Of a stretch of 64,000 nucleotides of DNA, positions 36,881 through 47,429 are shown in pieces (position 1 is the stretch's first letter; the number at the start of each line of letters is the position of its first letter). Under the pieces are notes generated by a model. It searched no databases and was not told where the DNA came from. It was given only the letters and a program-made list of their open reading frames with translations. The stretch comes from Galerina marginata (Eukaryota; Basidiomycota; Agaricomycetes; Agaricales; Galerinaceae): assembly GCA_023014335.1 (NCBI GenBank), contig JAECYW010000016.1, forward strand, positions 186,001 to 250,000, read 5' to 3'. The position numbers and the translations under genes are program-made.

Positions 36881-37645
36881 ATGAAGCTCCTCTTTGTTCA
36901 TTTCTTCCTGACCATTGTGACGGGGTTTAACTGCATAGTCAGCGGCTCCCCCACCTCCGATACGGCAGCCAATCAAAAACAGCAATGCGGAGGTCATAAA
37001 TGGATTCTTGAACACAATCCTTGTCCCAATAAAGACAGGCACCCGAAGTTCGATGGCCAGCACTGGGATTGCTGCGACCACCTCACGGAAGAAGACCAGA
37101 AGCTGACCGCTCACGAAAGGCAGAGAATACATGAAAAGCACGAGAAAGACACCGACCACGGCCGTTGTATGGGGAGGCGTATTGTTGGAAAAATGCCCCC
37201 TTGTGCCACCGGCAAGTTCAACACACCTAAACTCAGGGCGAATGGTCTATGGGATTGTTGTATGTCGCTGACGCCAGAGGAAGAACAAACGAGCGAGAAG
37301 AGGAAGAATTATAACAAGCAACTTTGCAATGACGACGACTTCGAGCATTATGGGTTTGTCGTCCACCCTTACAGCTGTGTTCCGGGACATTACGCGAAGA
37401 AAGACGACCCCAATTCTTCTGGGGAGTACCGAACACAGTGGTCGTGCTGTCCGGAACTTAAAGACGAAGAAAAGAAGATCGGAGATCAGCAGCGAAAGGA
37501 TGCAAAGAAGGACGCTGAATCCTATCGCGAGTGGATCAAGAAATCGGACAAGGCAACGGGAGCTAGCCTCGACAATAAATACGGCTCTTGTAAGGACGAT
37601 CATCGCATCTGCCAATCGGTTCCGCCCACCACCCACCGCTCGTGA
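36881..37645 (+). CDS. Secreted Cys-rich protein with three C...PC...WxCC repeats
   Basis: A 254-aa product. The start is placed at 36881 (MKLLFVHFFLTIVTG), which gives a good signal peptide; an in-frame ATG 12 codons upstream would bury it. After the signal come three tandem modules: C-x(n)-PC/SC-x(n)-W-(D/S)-CC followed by an acidic L-T/K-x-E-E segment (HWDCCDHLTEED; LWDCCMSLTPEEE; QWSCCPELKDEEK). A partial fourth module (SCKDDHRIC) ends at the stop. Each full module has four Cys, suggesting two disulfides. The linkers are Lys/Glu/His-rich and helical. Likely exported; function unknown and family not recognised. No introns are needed. It could be a small secreted effector-like or cell-wall protein, but this is inference only. 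Confidence 0.72.
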   Translation: MKLLFVHFFLTIVTGFNCIVSGSPTSDTAANQKQQCGGHKWILEHNPCPNKDRHPKFDGQHWDCCDHLTEEDQKLTAHERQRIHEKHEKDTDHGRCMGRRIVGKMPPCATGKFNTPKLRANGLWDCCMSLTPEEEQTSEKRKNYNKQLCNDDDFEHYGFVVHPYSCVPGHYAKKDDPNSSGEYRTQWSCCPELKDEEKKIGDQQRKDAKKDAESYREWIKKSDKATGASLDNKYGSCKDDHRICQSVPPTTHRS

Positions 37646-38976
37646 AAATGTTTGAATTTTAATGCCTATTCCAAAGTATCTGAGGTGTTTCAATCGGATC
37701 AGTGAAAAGAAAGACATTTTACCTTATCAAGCACTTCCATTTATTTATGATAGGCTTATCGTACCTAGCCCGAGTTCATTCGCCAGCTTTTTGCAATCAA
37801 AATTATTAGATTTCAATGTAGTCTTGCTGACGTTTCTGCTCGCCTTGATGTCATTTGGGATGAACCTGGGGTGCGATAGGTGAGGAAAACGGCGAGGGAA
37901 GGTAAACAACGGAAACGAGTCGACAAGAGTCGTTTCGTGACGCACCCAGTAGGTATCCCTCACGACGGGTCTTGCTTGACCGTTTTTGTCTCTTCCTTCC
38001 TCCATGAATCCGTTAAAACATCCGCAACAGCCAGGGACACGCGACGTGGTTGGGCGTTCGGGTCCGCGTAACTGCATTGAAAGCGGCGGCGGAGGGCAAT
38101 GCGGAAAGCAGCGTGGTAGATGTTGTGGTCGGAGGAGGAGGGAAAGGCTCCTCCAACGCCACTATCTATCAGGCGTCTGCTGGTTTACCAGCCTTGGTAC
38201 GTCCTCCTGTGCACCGCTGCTCTCAACCCACCTCGGACTGCTACCGAGGCTGTATCCCACCCTGATGTCTTCGTTCACATGCACGGAACGAGTCGCGGGC
38301 ATCTCTTCCCTCGAGCCTTTGCTTTGAGTGCCATCCCACATACTCGACAGGCGAGGGACGTGACGAGGATGCGAGTTTGCTGAGATCGTAGTGCAACACC
38401 TAGATAAATTCAAACATGTTAAAAGGTAGAAAAAATGAACAGAAAACACTTACAAGTTCAATAATGAAGCTTGGGAGCGGAACGAGAAAGGGGAAAGGCA
38501 TGGCGAGGTGATGATGGTTGACGATGAAGCGTTTGTTGATCGGAAGCGACGCGATTGGCTGACATTCGCGGCCCGTCAAAGCCGTCACTCCGATCTAGCT
38601 CTCCGCGGAGACCAATTTTGGACAGAAATAAAAGGAAATACCGGTACCAACCTGTATTTAAGGACGACCGTGGTGATTTCGAGCGTATTAATCCTCCACC
38701 CTGCGCTTAATATTGAGAAGATCCAATTACAAACACCTCAAGGAAATGGGTAAGTTAAGGAGTTCTTTCGATCTTTCAAGGTCCAATGGCGTAATGCGTA
38801 GCGGTAAATGCGACGCGTTGACAACAAAAAATACTTATTTATCACTACGTACTATTTACAGTTGAAGTAAGGTGGAGAATGGAACGGAAGCCTAAAGTGT
38901 GGAATAGATGCTGAACTTTCTATCAGGCAGAGTAAACCGACGATGTACGAGCAGATATCGACGTCGAAATTTGCTT
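37646..38976. other. Intergenic, possible exons unresolved
   Basis: The stretch 38050-38200 (+) could be read as coding (KAAAEGNAESSVVDVVVGG), but it joins to nothing recognisable. A minus-strand reading at 38162-38588 has a plausible intron near 38400-38450, again without family resemblance. No gene is called. Confidence 0.3.
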
Positions 38977-39768
38977 CTAGACCACTGCGCGGGTGGGAGA
39001 TCCGTAGAGTCCTCCAGGTGTGGGTCTCAAGGTAAACCGGAATAAGTAGCCCAGCGATCCGAAAATGATGAAAAAGTATAGTGCGACTGAGGTAGAATAC
39101 TTAATGTAAAGGCTAGGAAAGGAAAACAGGGAACGCACATAAAGTCCATGCAAGAGCCTCAATAGCCACGACCCGACTGCATTCGTGGGCGTACGGCCGC
39201 CACGCTATCGGATAATCTCCGACTGGCCTGTTGCAGCTCGTTCCTCTGTAGGGAGTAGCTGTCCTGATGACTCCACCACCAACGCCAAAAAAGATTGCGA
39301 GAATCAGGGAGAAGAATATGAGGACTGTGGTTTTCGGTCAGTTAGAACATTGAAAAATTGGGAAGGAAAACATACAGCCGATTGGTATGAAGAAGTGGGT
39401 AAGACAGAGGAGCAGAGAGATGATGACCGCACACAAGAGTAGTCCGAGGACGTTTTTGTACTGCAACGAGGCATAGTTTTCCGCATATCGTCCATATTTG
39501 TGAATTTGTTGTGATACAAGACCGAGTTCGGCGCAGGCTGTATAACGCGTCAGTTTTCGCAGTCAGTTGCATGTCCGAGTCGTGTGCAGAGGCAAAATAC
39601 GTACTGAGGCAGAAGATTAGGAAGAAAGTGATGGCGTAGAGGATGCTTCGTATTGATGGAACAAAGGGACGATTATCTGCCTCTTTGGTCTGACCTATGG
39701 GCTGTATTGTCAGCCGCCGGTGCCATTTTTTACGAACCTATTTTGAACTTACCTTGGGGCGGCGCCAT
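38977..39768 (-). CDS. MARVEL-like four-helix membrane protein
   Basis: Exons 39753-39768, 39605-39694, 39376-39537, 39139-39324, 38977-39086; 564 nt, 187 aa, all junctions in frame with canonical GT-AG. Starts MAPPQGQTKEADNRP. Helix 1 is SILYAITFFLIFCLTCAELG; helix 2 is VLGLLLCAVIISLLLCLTHF; helix 3 is FLIFFSLILAIFFGVGGGVI. A polar extracytoplasmic loop with two Cys follows (TSCNRP ... HECSRV), then VVAIEALAWTL running into helix 4 (FALYFFIIFGSLGYLF). The short tail is Pro/Gly-rich. The layout of four helices, a last loop with a Cys pair and an ALAW segment resembles fungal MARVEL-domain proteins (membrane apposition, eisosome-type proteins). The family assignment is by pattern only. Confidence 0.65.
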
Positions 39769-40638
39769 TAAAGGTACGGATGGGCGAAGGTGAAGATGGG
39801 GTGAAGAACGGGGGTGCGACGAAGGAGGAAGTATATGGGAAGACTCGAAACTCCTTTCTTCGAGGTCTATCTTTATATGAAACAAGAGTCTTGGAATTTG
39901 TTTACGCCACGGAATAACTCAAGGTAGAAACAGATCAAAGCTTCCTCCGATGGCAAAGGCCCAAACCGTTCATTACTCTACATACCACTAAGATCCATGC
40001 TTTGAGAAGCCATTCGTAAAACGAGAAACGTCGACGCACACCCGGGTAAAGCAGTAGAGGTTTTGTCTTCCTTATCGATGATGACGATTCTAAAATTGGA
40101 ATGTCTCAATATTTTCTCCTGATTAGCGCCGATCGTTTCATCGGAAAAGGCAAGCGCTTATACACGTCATCTGGAATCTATAGTATTTTGGTCAAGCATT
40201 CAATCAAATCTGCCCCGCCATTTCTCTCTTGTAGAGTACCCCTCGTATTACGAGGGAACCGAAGACGTGCCAGGTGTTGCCGTTCATCTGCCTAATGACA
40301 TATGTCCAGAAGTTGACTGCAACTTCGATGGCGTCATCAACCTGCAGGTAGACTCTCTCGGTTATTAGGAGCATCGAAGTTGCGGTAGATAGATAGATAT
40401 TCGCTACACGTAACGCAGGCGCATGTCTGTCTTCGATTAATGAACCTGCTCCCAAAAAATTCTTGTAAGAATTTTTTCTGCCACGAAAGCAATATCGTGG
40501 ATTTCCTCACCTACTTTAAGTACTCTTGGGTTTCTTGATTAAGAACGTTCGTCGTTCTGAAGCTATATTATGGGTCAATGTTCCAAAATTCAGCGACAAG
40601 AAGCGGAAAACTTACAAAAGCACCATAATTCCGCAAGT
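39769..40638. other. Intergenic
   Basis: No gene supported. Contains an 11-bp-stem AT-rich hairpin at about 40455-40478 (AAAAAATTCTT / AAGAATTTTTT). The 83-codon minus frame at 40204-40455 shows no motif. Confidence 0.35.
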
Positions 40639-43077
40639 CTAATACATCCCTGGGTCCAAGGTAGCCAGGTAGCGAGCAATCGCCTGCTTCACAGCTCGTT
40701 TTAAGCGGCTATCCTTCCGTGATAATGGTCCGAACTTTAGTTGGCGTGTGAGGATGATCAACTCATCCGAGATACCAGAGCGGGGTAGCACACATATGAG
40801 ACATTTCAACGCCAGGCGAAAGGCGTGCTCCGAATCAACCAGACCCATAGCCCATCTTTTCTTTTTAAAGGCTTGCCATCGTGCAATTTGCGCTGCTTCA
40901 GATAAGCGTGCTTTTGCCACCGTTGTACGCCAAAGCTGGGGGGTGTTTATCTGTCTTTCATATTTCCTTCTAATTGTGTCTTTTGACGGGGTTAATCGTT
41001 CTGAGTGTTGGTGTATGTGCTTCAAAAGGTGCACTGCCGCTGTCGCGTACCTTTGACCGTTCAGCGCGTATGTCCCGGATCGATTGGTGTTTAACAGGAA
41101 TTCTGAAATGAATTGACCGTACTGAGATTCCCGGTGGACGAAATACGAGAACGAAAGCTGATCCAGGGCGAGAAGAGTGCCATCAAGTTCGAATAAACTG
41201 ACCCCGTCAAGAAAAGTCGGAAAGTCGACTTTTATGACAGCGGTAGAAACCAAAGTTTTCAAACGTGGGGTTGAATACATTTTTTCCATTATTCCTTGAG
41301 CAAATTGGTCGAAGAGGTGTAGCTGGTGATCGTGTATATTTGTAAGATCGTTAAATTTCTGTGTAATTATTATTGTCAGAAAATTCAATGCACAAAAGCG
41401 GCACCTACCCATGATCTGATAGAAGCAAAAAACTCGGGGATGCATTGATATTGTTTCCGATCCAGCAGAAAGAGCGCAAATGAGAAAACTGTCAGGTCGT
41501 CGCAAAGCTCCTGGGTAGGCACGGCATCGCGTAAATGATCAAAAAAGTCCCATATATCCAAAGTCCTTGGTACCGGTTGTTCTAACGTGAGCATTAGAGG
41601 AGCTCGCCTAGTTTAATACCCCGAAGAAACACTTACCTTTGAGGTACTGAAATATTAAATGCGCCAATTCAGCCCGAAAGGATGGGTCATTAATATAGAA
41701 TCTACCCGATCTCGACCGATCGAGGAGGAAATCCTGCAGTGATGCATGGTAAACGTACATTATTTGCTCTGAATCTCCTTCAGTGTCCCCGATGTCCTCG
41801 ACCGAAACGAGAGATGTCAGGTCACATAGAACTTCAGAAATATCTCCAGTATTGAGCGACAACACACTTTTGATAAGAGATACCGATGGAACTCGCGACA
41901 GGAAATGAAGAGCAAGGATACGTATGACTGACTCGGCGTCTTCCACGGATGATAAAATATACCTATATAGAGCATCAAGCTCGGCGAAGGGCACTTCAAG
42001 GCGAGCCGGGCGTAGACCGAGGACAATATCCAAGCGCTGATGAGGTCGGTGGCGGGACGAGGTGATGAATTTGATCATAGTCGACGCATAGATGAATTGA
42101 CCCGAAGATTTACTGACCAAGTCCTCCAAGACCTCGTCAGACGGCCATGCAGATGGAATATGAGCCTTAAACGCATGGGTGTTTTTGATCTCAGTGAATT
42201 TATCCTGAAGAAAGAGACGTATGTCTTCTGACGGAAGGTATTCATCGTCGAGGGGAAGTCGAGTCGAGATATCACTGAGGTACCCAATACCAAATATTGT
42301 TCTAATGTCATGCTCGGGGCGGCTTGATACGAGGAAAATCAACGGCAACTGGTGAATTTGGAGGCCTCTGGAGATGGCGGTCAGGATTTCGAGTTGAGCT
42401 CCTCGGTCATCGCATTCATCGAGGCCATCGATAACTATCACACGAGTCGCAGCTGCGTTGTCGAAGTATCCAGACTCGACGCGCTCCCGCAAAGGTTGAA
42501 TAACGAGGGCCAAGAGTTGGGCATCTAGTGAGCGTGAAAATATGAGAGGATCATGGTCAATTGAAGCGATAATATTGTCGCGAAGACCAGGAAAGCAAAG
42601 CGATGCTTGGTACGCAATGGTCGCGACGAGTGAGCGGGCGTGATTTCTGGTGGAATCGGCTCTGGCGAAGAAGTAGCTAGCTACCAGGATTTGTTCTTCA
42701 TAGCACAGCTCGGCGATCGACTGTGCGATGGCTGATTTTCCTGATCCCGCTGGGCCGTGGAGCCACATAATCAGTGTATCGCGGGTTTCTGAATCAAGGC
42801 CATGAATCCAGTTCATGATCTTCTCGAGTACGGCGACTCTCGTATGTGGATGGCACTTCGGAGGGTCGCGGCGGTCGTTTGAATTATGGAAGCCAGCGGG
42901 CGAAGCAGCCTCGAGTAGGCGGTCAAATGGATCTGAAGACCGTGGATTGTATTCAGAACATCCTAGCCTTTTCTGAGCAGACGTACCCTTCGAAACCGTG
43001 CTGTGTTGGTGAACATTGTGTTGGTAAAAAGTTCCTCCCGTAACCACGGTTTGTCCGCCGAATATTGAGCTGGACAT
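40639..43077 (-). CDS. NACHT NTPase with short GGTF N-terminal motif and non-repeat C-terminus
   Basis: Exons 41637-43077, 41409-41581, 40639-41358; 2334 nt, 777 aa. The N-terminus (MSSSIFGGQTVVTGGTFYQH) carries a short Gly/Thr/Phe, Asn/Gln/His-rich segment, seen at the start of many agaric NACHT proteins. The linker FHNSNDRRDPPKCHPHTR leads to Walker A (GPAGSGKSAIA, residues 108-118), Walker B (VIVIDGLDECDD, about 213-224) and sensor LVSSRPEHD (249-257). A winged-helix-like region and a YHASLQDFLLD element follow. The last 270 residues are helical and basic, with no WD40, TPR or ankyrin repeats. By family it is an intracellular STAND switch, probably in non-self recognition or programmed cell death. 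It differs from the 5.4-11 kb gene in both ends, so it is not a recent copy. Confidence 0.88.
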
Positions 43078-43588
43078 TGTGTCAATGGAGCCTGACGGCG
43101 GAGATCCTTAGCTGGTGACGATGCACGGGATGAACTGAGCAAGCTGCTAGCGTCACTTTGAAGTTTGGCGTCACTGGTATCGAGGTGATCCCAGATAGAA
43201 ACCTCTTTCGCCAGTCAGAGCCAGGCTCGCCGTGGGAATGGAGCTCGTTGCTGACGCACGTGCTGGGCATCGACGATCGTACCGGGTCGTACTACTACTA
43301 CGGTACCGGGCGTGTGTCTGTCCTCATGAATATCGAAGTAAGGAAGACTTGCGGTGCTGGCGGGATACGTGTGAGATGCCTGTCATTATTTGATGAGCTT
43401 TCCGCAGACTAACCCTATGTAGCGTAAGAGTACCAGACTAACATCATCCCACCGCGGTTTCAGGCTGCCGACAAGTACACTAGAGGGTACGGTCTGAGTT
43501 GACCGTTGATAAATACTAAAATCCTGCACGGGATAATATCACTCATCGGTCCTTACGCTCTAAAACTTCATCACCCCACATCGCAATC
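43078..43588. other. Shared 5' region of NACHT and GNAT genes
   Basis: Divergent promoter space. Bases 43330-43410 resemble 47355-47420 (both contain a 'gggatacgtgtg'/'gaatatacgtgtgg' stretch and end near ttccgcag), so a fragment of the 47-50 kb repeat may lie here. Confidence 0.4.
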
Positions 43589-44257
43589 ATGTTCGACCTT
43601 GTCCGAAGCGGTATCAGGCTACGAGCCTTTCGACAAAGCGATCTGGACAACATCCTTGCCCTTCATAACGACTCAGACGTTGCCCGATTTGCAACTAGCG
43701 GTTTCGTCATCCCACAAGGAGAAAAGAGGAAGGACAGTTATAAAGAAAATGTGGACAAAGCCGAGATGTTTTGCGTCGTCGAAACCATGATCACCCAACG
43801 TCCTTCTGAACTGGCGGAGCCTACAAATCTTAGTTCGCCACAAGTGCCGCAGTTTATTGGGATTGCGGCGTTATGGCCGATGCAAGAACGAGGACATCGT
43901 CATACAACGTACTCGATTACCCTCGCACGGAATTTCTGGGGAAGAGGATACGGGACGGATATCACCCAGTTCATAGTCGACTTCGCCTTCCGCAACCTGA
44001 ATATGCATCGAATTTCATTGGATGTAATCGAGGGTAACGACAAGGCTCTCTTTATTTACAAGAAGTGGTAAGAACATTATTTGTGATCCATGCGTTATTT
44101 AATTTTTGTTCACCTTATCCGTAGTGGTTTCGTCTTGGAGGGTACACAGCGTAAATCCTACTGGTTGGATGGAGGCTGGAAAGATGTCTATCGGATGGGT
44201 ATGCTGATAGATGACTGGATCGTGATCAGTAAAGGAGGCAAAGAAGCTAGCCAATAA
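43589..44257 (+). CDS. GNAT-family N-acetyltransferase (RimJ/RimL-like)
   Basis: Exons 43589-44067 and 44125-44257; 612 nt, 203 aa. Likely transfers an acetyl group from acetyl-CoA to an amine; substrate unknown. The RimJ/RimL type N-terminal strand is present (SGIRLRAFRQSDLDNILALH). Motif A is seen as LARNFWGRGYGTDITQFIVD (the R/Q-x-x-G-x-G/A pyrophosphate loop is RGYGT). The classic HRISLDVIEGNDKALFIYKK follows, and the intron falls exactly before CGFVLEGTQRKSYWLDG. That the second exon restores the canonical 'GF..EG..R' block confirms the splice. There is an insertion of about 25 residues (around TQRPSELAEPTNLSSPQVPQ) before strand 4. Confidence 0.88.
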
Positions 44258-44399
44258 CGTCCAAGTAAACTTACTGTATAAGGTACTCGAGTACAGGCGC
44301 ACGAGCTCGAATTTCCAAAAGTGCCTACGTTTTTGCATGCAGCTGTGATGACCTTCAATGTGATTCAAATACAGGGTCTTGTAACCACCATTCGGCCTC
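44258..44399. other. Short spacer after GNAT gene
   Basis: Nothing recognised. Confidence 0.3.
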
Positions 44400-44680
44400 C
44401 CCGTCATTACGGATCTAACACATCATCGAAAACATATAAACTTTCCGAAGTGTTCGGACCATAAGACAGGGCGTAAGTCGCCAGAGGCTAACAATAAAGC
44501 GTGAAAAGAATAGTAAAGTCATCGAAATCAATGCGACGCACCGATAAAAGCTAGTGAAAATTCTTCTCGCCATCTTTTTTCGTTGGAGGCCAGGTTTATT
44601 AGATCCATAGCGGGTGTGTTTCTCCATCTACAACTGGTCAGCCTCGAAGTAAGATCAAAAAAAAAAAAAATTAGTTTTCG
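44400..44680 (-). pseudogene. Fragment duplicated from the MYND/DUF4470 gene
   Basis: Bases 44478-44670 align closely with 52350-52545. That span covers the end of exon 3 intron, all of exon 4 and the intron before exon 5 of the MYND/DUF4470 gene, introns included. Bases 44425-44465 also resemble 50722-50765, just downstream of that gene's stop. The stretch therefore looks like a deleted DNA-level copy that kept both introns, not a retro-copy. It has an A14 run near 44656. Confidence 0.65.
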
Positions 44681-45732
44681 AGCCAGGAACCAGTCGTCCT
44701 CCTAACCGGTCTTTTTGGAGTAATGCAGCCCGAGAAGAAGACGAGAGACTAGAAGATGATCCGTCAAAGGTACGATGGACGCAGGATTTGTACAAACTCT
44801 ATGTATTTACCGATTCCCGTGGTTTGGCCTTTTGATAAGGGCGGCTGTGAGGGTTCAGAAAGAATCGGGAGAAGAAAATGGAAGCGGAAGCGGAAGAAGA
44901 AGTGTAAGGTCGAAAATCAAACTGAGAGTCGAGAGGAAGGAAAAGTGGGAGGAAGAGGAAGGCGGAAATGGAGAAAGAATGGAATGTTTATCGAACATGA
45001 GGAAGCAGAGAGATGAAACGAGGAGAAGAAAGGAAAAGTCAACTAGAAAATGGGAGGAATAACAAGACGACGGCAGGATACACGCATATAACGAGGGCAA
45101 AAGAGGAAATCGGGAACGAGAAATCAAGGAAGGAAGAGTAAAAGGGAGTTAGGAAGAAAAGGAGAATTTCAAGGACAGAAGGACAGAGGGAATGCGTCGA
45201 TGAGTGGGAGAGGATGGAAAAGACGAGAAAAAATGACACTCGAAGATACACCTCCAGAGCTCAGACCTCCACCCCCACCCGTCCCACTTGACTAGTTCGT
45301 CGTGTATGATGGTCCAGGCGACCGTGGCGGACTGGACAGACATGTGACCGGCATAACCTAAGCGGTCCCATCGGCGTCTAAGGCTTTAAGCGCCCTCTCA
45401 TAATTCATTTGTCTCGTTTAGAATAGAACTCTCCAGCAGTGTCGATAATTGCACCCAGGAGCCATGTCAATACTATATACTACTGAAGTCTGGCTCAGGT
45501 TGTTGATGTACATCTGTCTACGACGATAACCACTGCATTGACAAACTAAGCTTGTTGTCATACATTTAAATTCAGTATTCGTCTCTAGCGTGAGACTCCC
45601 GCAAAGGACAAACAAAATTGAGATATGTCCGAAAGGGAAGGTACAATTGTGAGGCAGTATGTAAGATAGCTAAATGGCCTGGACAAATGGCATAGTAAAT
45701 ATGGGATGGGTGCTCTGAGCGATGAGATTGAT
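44681..45732. other. Intergenic with long polypurine tract; possible small gene
   Basis: Bases 44850-45240 are strongly purine-rich on the + strand. On the minus strand an exon-like stretch at about 45254-45343 (TVAWTIIHDELVKWDGWGWR) ends at a GTGTAT donor. A second stretch near 44763-44835 (SKGQTTGIGKYIEFVQILRP) follows a CAG acceptor after the pyrimidine tract. Together they could be a small two-exon gene with a 400-nt intron, unusually long for this window. Confidence is low. Confidence 0.25.
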
Positions 45733-47100
45733 CTAGTTTTTTACAGGTTCAGAGAGATATTCCTCTACGATGTGTCGAACCATCGGTTCGACTTTGGTTA
45801 GTTCGTCGATGAGATTTTCCTGGAGTTTAATTGAGATCTATAAAATCAAATAATCGAGTTTGTTGCATACCCATAATTTTTCCTGGGCCTCTTTCCCCTC
45901 GCGACTAATAACATAATCGCTTGGCTCATGCACCTCCATTAGCGAGATATACGCCCCTCTCAACTCGTCTTTCTTCTCCTCGGCGCCGACAGCTGCCCAT
46001 ACAGAAACCCTGCTACCTTCTTCTGTTCCTCGCGCCAAGGCGCTCTCCAGGATCCCAATAAGAAATCCGCGTATGCCGGTGAGATCTCGGCGCAAGGCAG
46101 AATAACAGAAGCCGGGGTGAACGCTGTTAACGATGACTGGCCTTCCGTGCAGCCTTTCGTTAAAGGCACGCACAAAAAGAACATTTAATACTGAAGGGAA
46201 GGGAAGGGGAGACGTCAGGAGAATTCGGGTGGATTCTGGTGCCTCAATGAAGGGACGCACATTTCGCGATGGGGTATCTGTCACCCTTCAACCTTACAAA
46301 CATTATTAAATTGTTGGTTTTATCGTGTAGGTAGAGGTCCAGGAGACTGACTTACTCCCGAGCCAAATGGTCTTGATGTGCATAAAGTTCGAAAGGATTT
46401 GGTGCATCGACCAGGCGCTGTTCAAATTTGGCTCCATAGTGCAGTTGGCTGGATACGACTACCAATCTTGGGGTGGTGCCGTACTTCTGTCCAGTCTCAA
46501 GCAAGCGAGGGAGAAGTAGAAGTGCGAGAAGGGAAGTTGACAAGTGATTGACTTGAATGCTGCAGTAAGTCAATGGATATGGTGAAGTTCAGATGTTTCG
46601 TCGATAATTACATAAAGTCCCTTACGATGTTTCCCAACCATCACTTGTGAATTGAAGGTTGTCTTCCGGTGGGGCGTGAACTCCAGCATTCTCCACGAGG
46701 ATGTCAAGGCGTTCTTCTTCTCTCTCGAATTTTTCACTGAACGATTTTACGGAGGCAAAGCTTGCAAGATCGAGGAGCCACAACTCGGCCGTCGTGCATC
46801 CTGTTTCCTTTCCGAGTTCTAAAGAGTGCTGGATTTAGTTACCACAACCGAACCGTTGCAAGCCAAAGTCGCATAATTGAAGTAGAACGCACCGATTAGA
46901 GCAGCCTGGCCTTTCCTCTCATCCCTACATGCGAGAATGAGCTTGCCAGGGTTCATACGCGCAAAATGCTTCGCTGCCTCAAAGCCAAGACCAATATTCG
47001 CATCAGTAACGATGACGGTCTTGCCACTGAGATCCGCTTTGACAACAGGAGGAACGGTTGTCCGTTGAGATATTATGAACTGCAAAATTCCGGGCTGCAT
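45733..47100 (-). CDS. Short-chain dehydrogenase/reductase (retinol-dehydrogenase-like)
   Basis: Exons 46893-47100, 46626-46818, 46356-46559, 46261-46277, 45871-46190, 45733-45837; 1047 nt, 348 aa. Starts MQPGILQFIISQRTTVPPVV (ATG at 47100; the upstream in-frame ATG at 47151 gives a less typical N-terminus). Rossmann motif at about 30: VIVTDANIGLGFEAAKHFAR, so the first Gly of TGxxxGxG is Asp. The classical ILVENAG (NAG) motif, LVVVSS (catalytic Ser strand) and YPIAK (YxxxK) are present, followed by VIVNSVHPGFCYS. The catalytic YxxxK lies on a 17-nt microexon. Predicted NAD(P)-dependent oxidoreductase of the WW-oxidoreductase/retinol dehydrogenase type common in agarics; substrate unknown. 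The Asp could reduce cofactor binding. Confidence 0.85.
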
Positions 47101-47429
47101 TGTGTTAGAAGTATAGAAGTGGAGGTGGTGTGAAATTGCAAGCCACTTCACGTCATTTCATGCCCAGTTTTTATGTTTCAGTCGGTGGTTCCCGTTTACG
47201 CTGGAATTATGGAAATGCGATGTTCTCGGCGTCGTTAGGTTATTCCACATACGGCCTATGCTCGCCTACAGTTTGAATCGATGAGCCTATCGAGCCGACA
47301 TCATGCCGGCAACATACGCAAGCTAGTATCAGCACAAGCGAAGGCCAATATCAGAGACTTAGCTGTGCTGGGAATATACGTGTGGCGGCCAGTCATCTGA
47401 TAAGTGTTCCGCAGCTAAAGGATCTCTCA
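47101..47429. other. 5' flank of the SDR gene
   Basis: Presumed promoter. Bases 47355-47420 resemble 43330-43410. Confidence 0.35.

Noticed and set aside
40455..40478. AT-rich hairpin as a terminator
   Set aside because: Hairpin-U terminators are not used by fungal RNA polymerase II; probably incidental.
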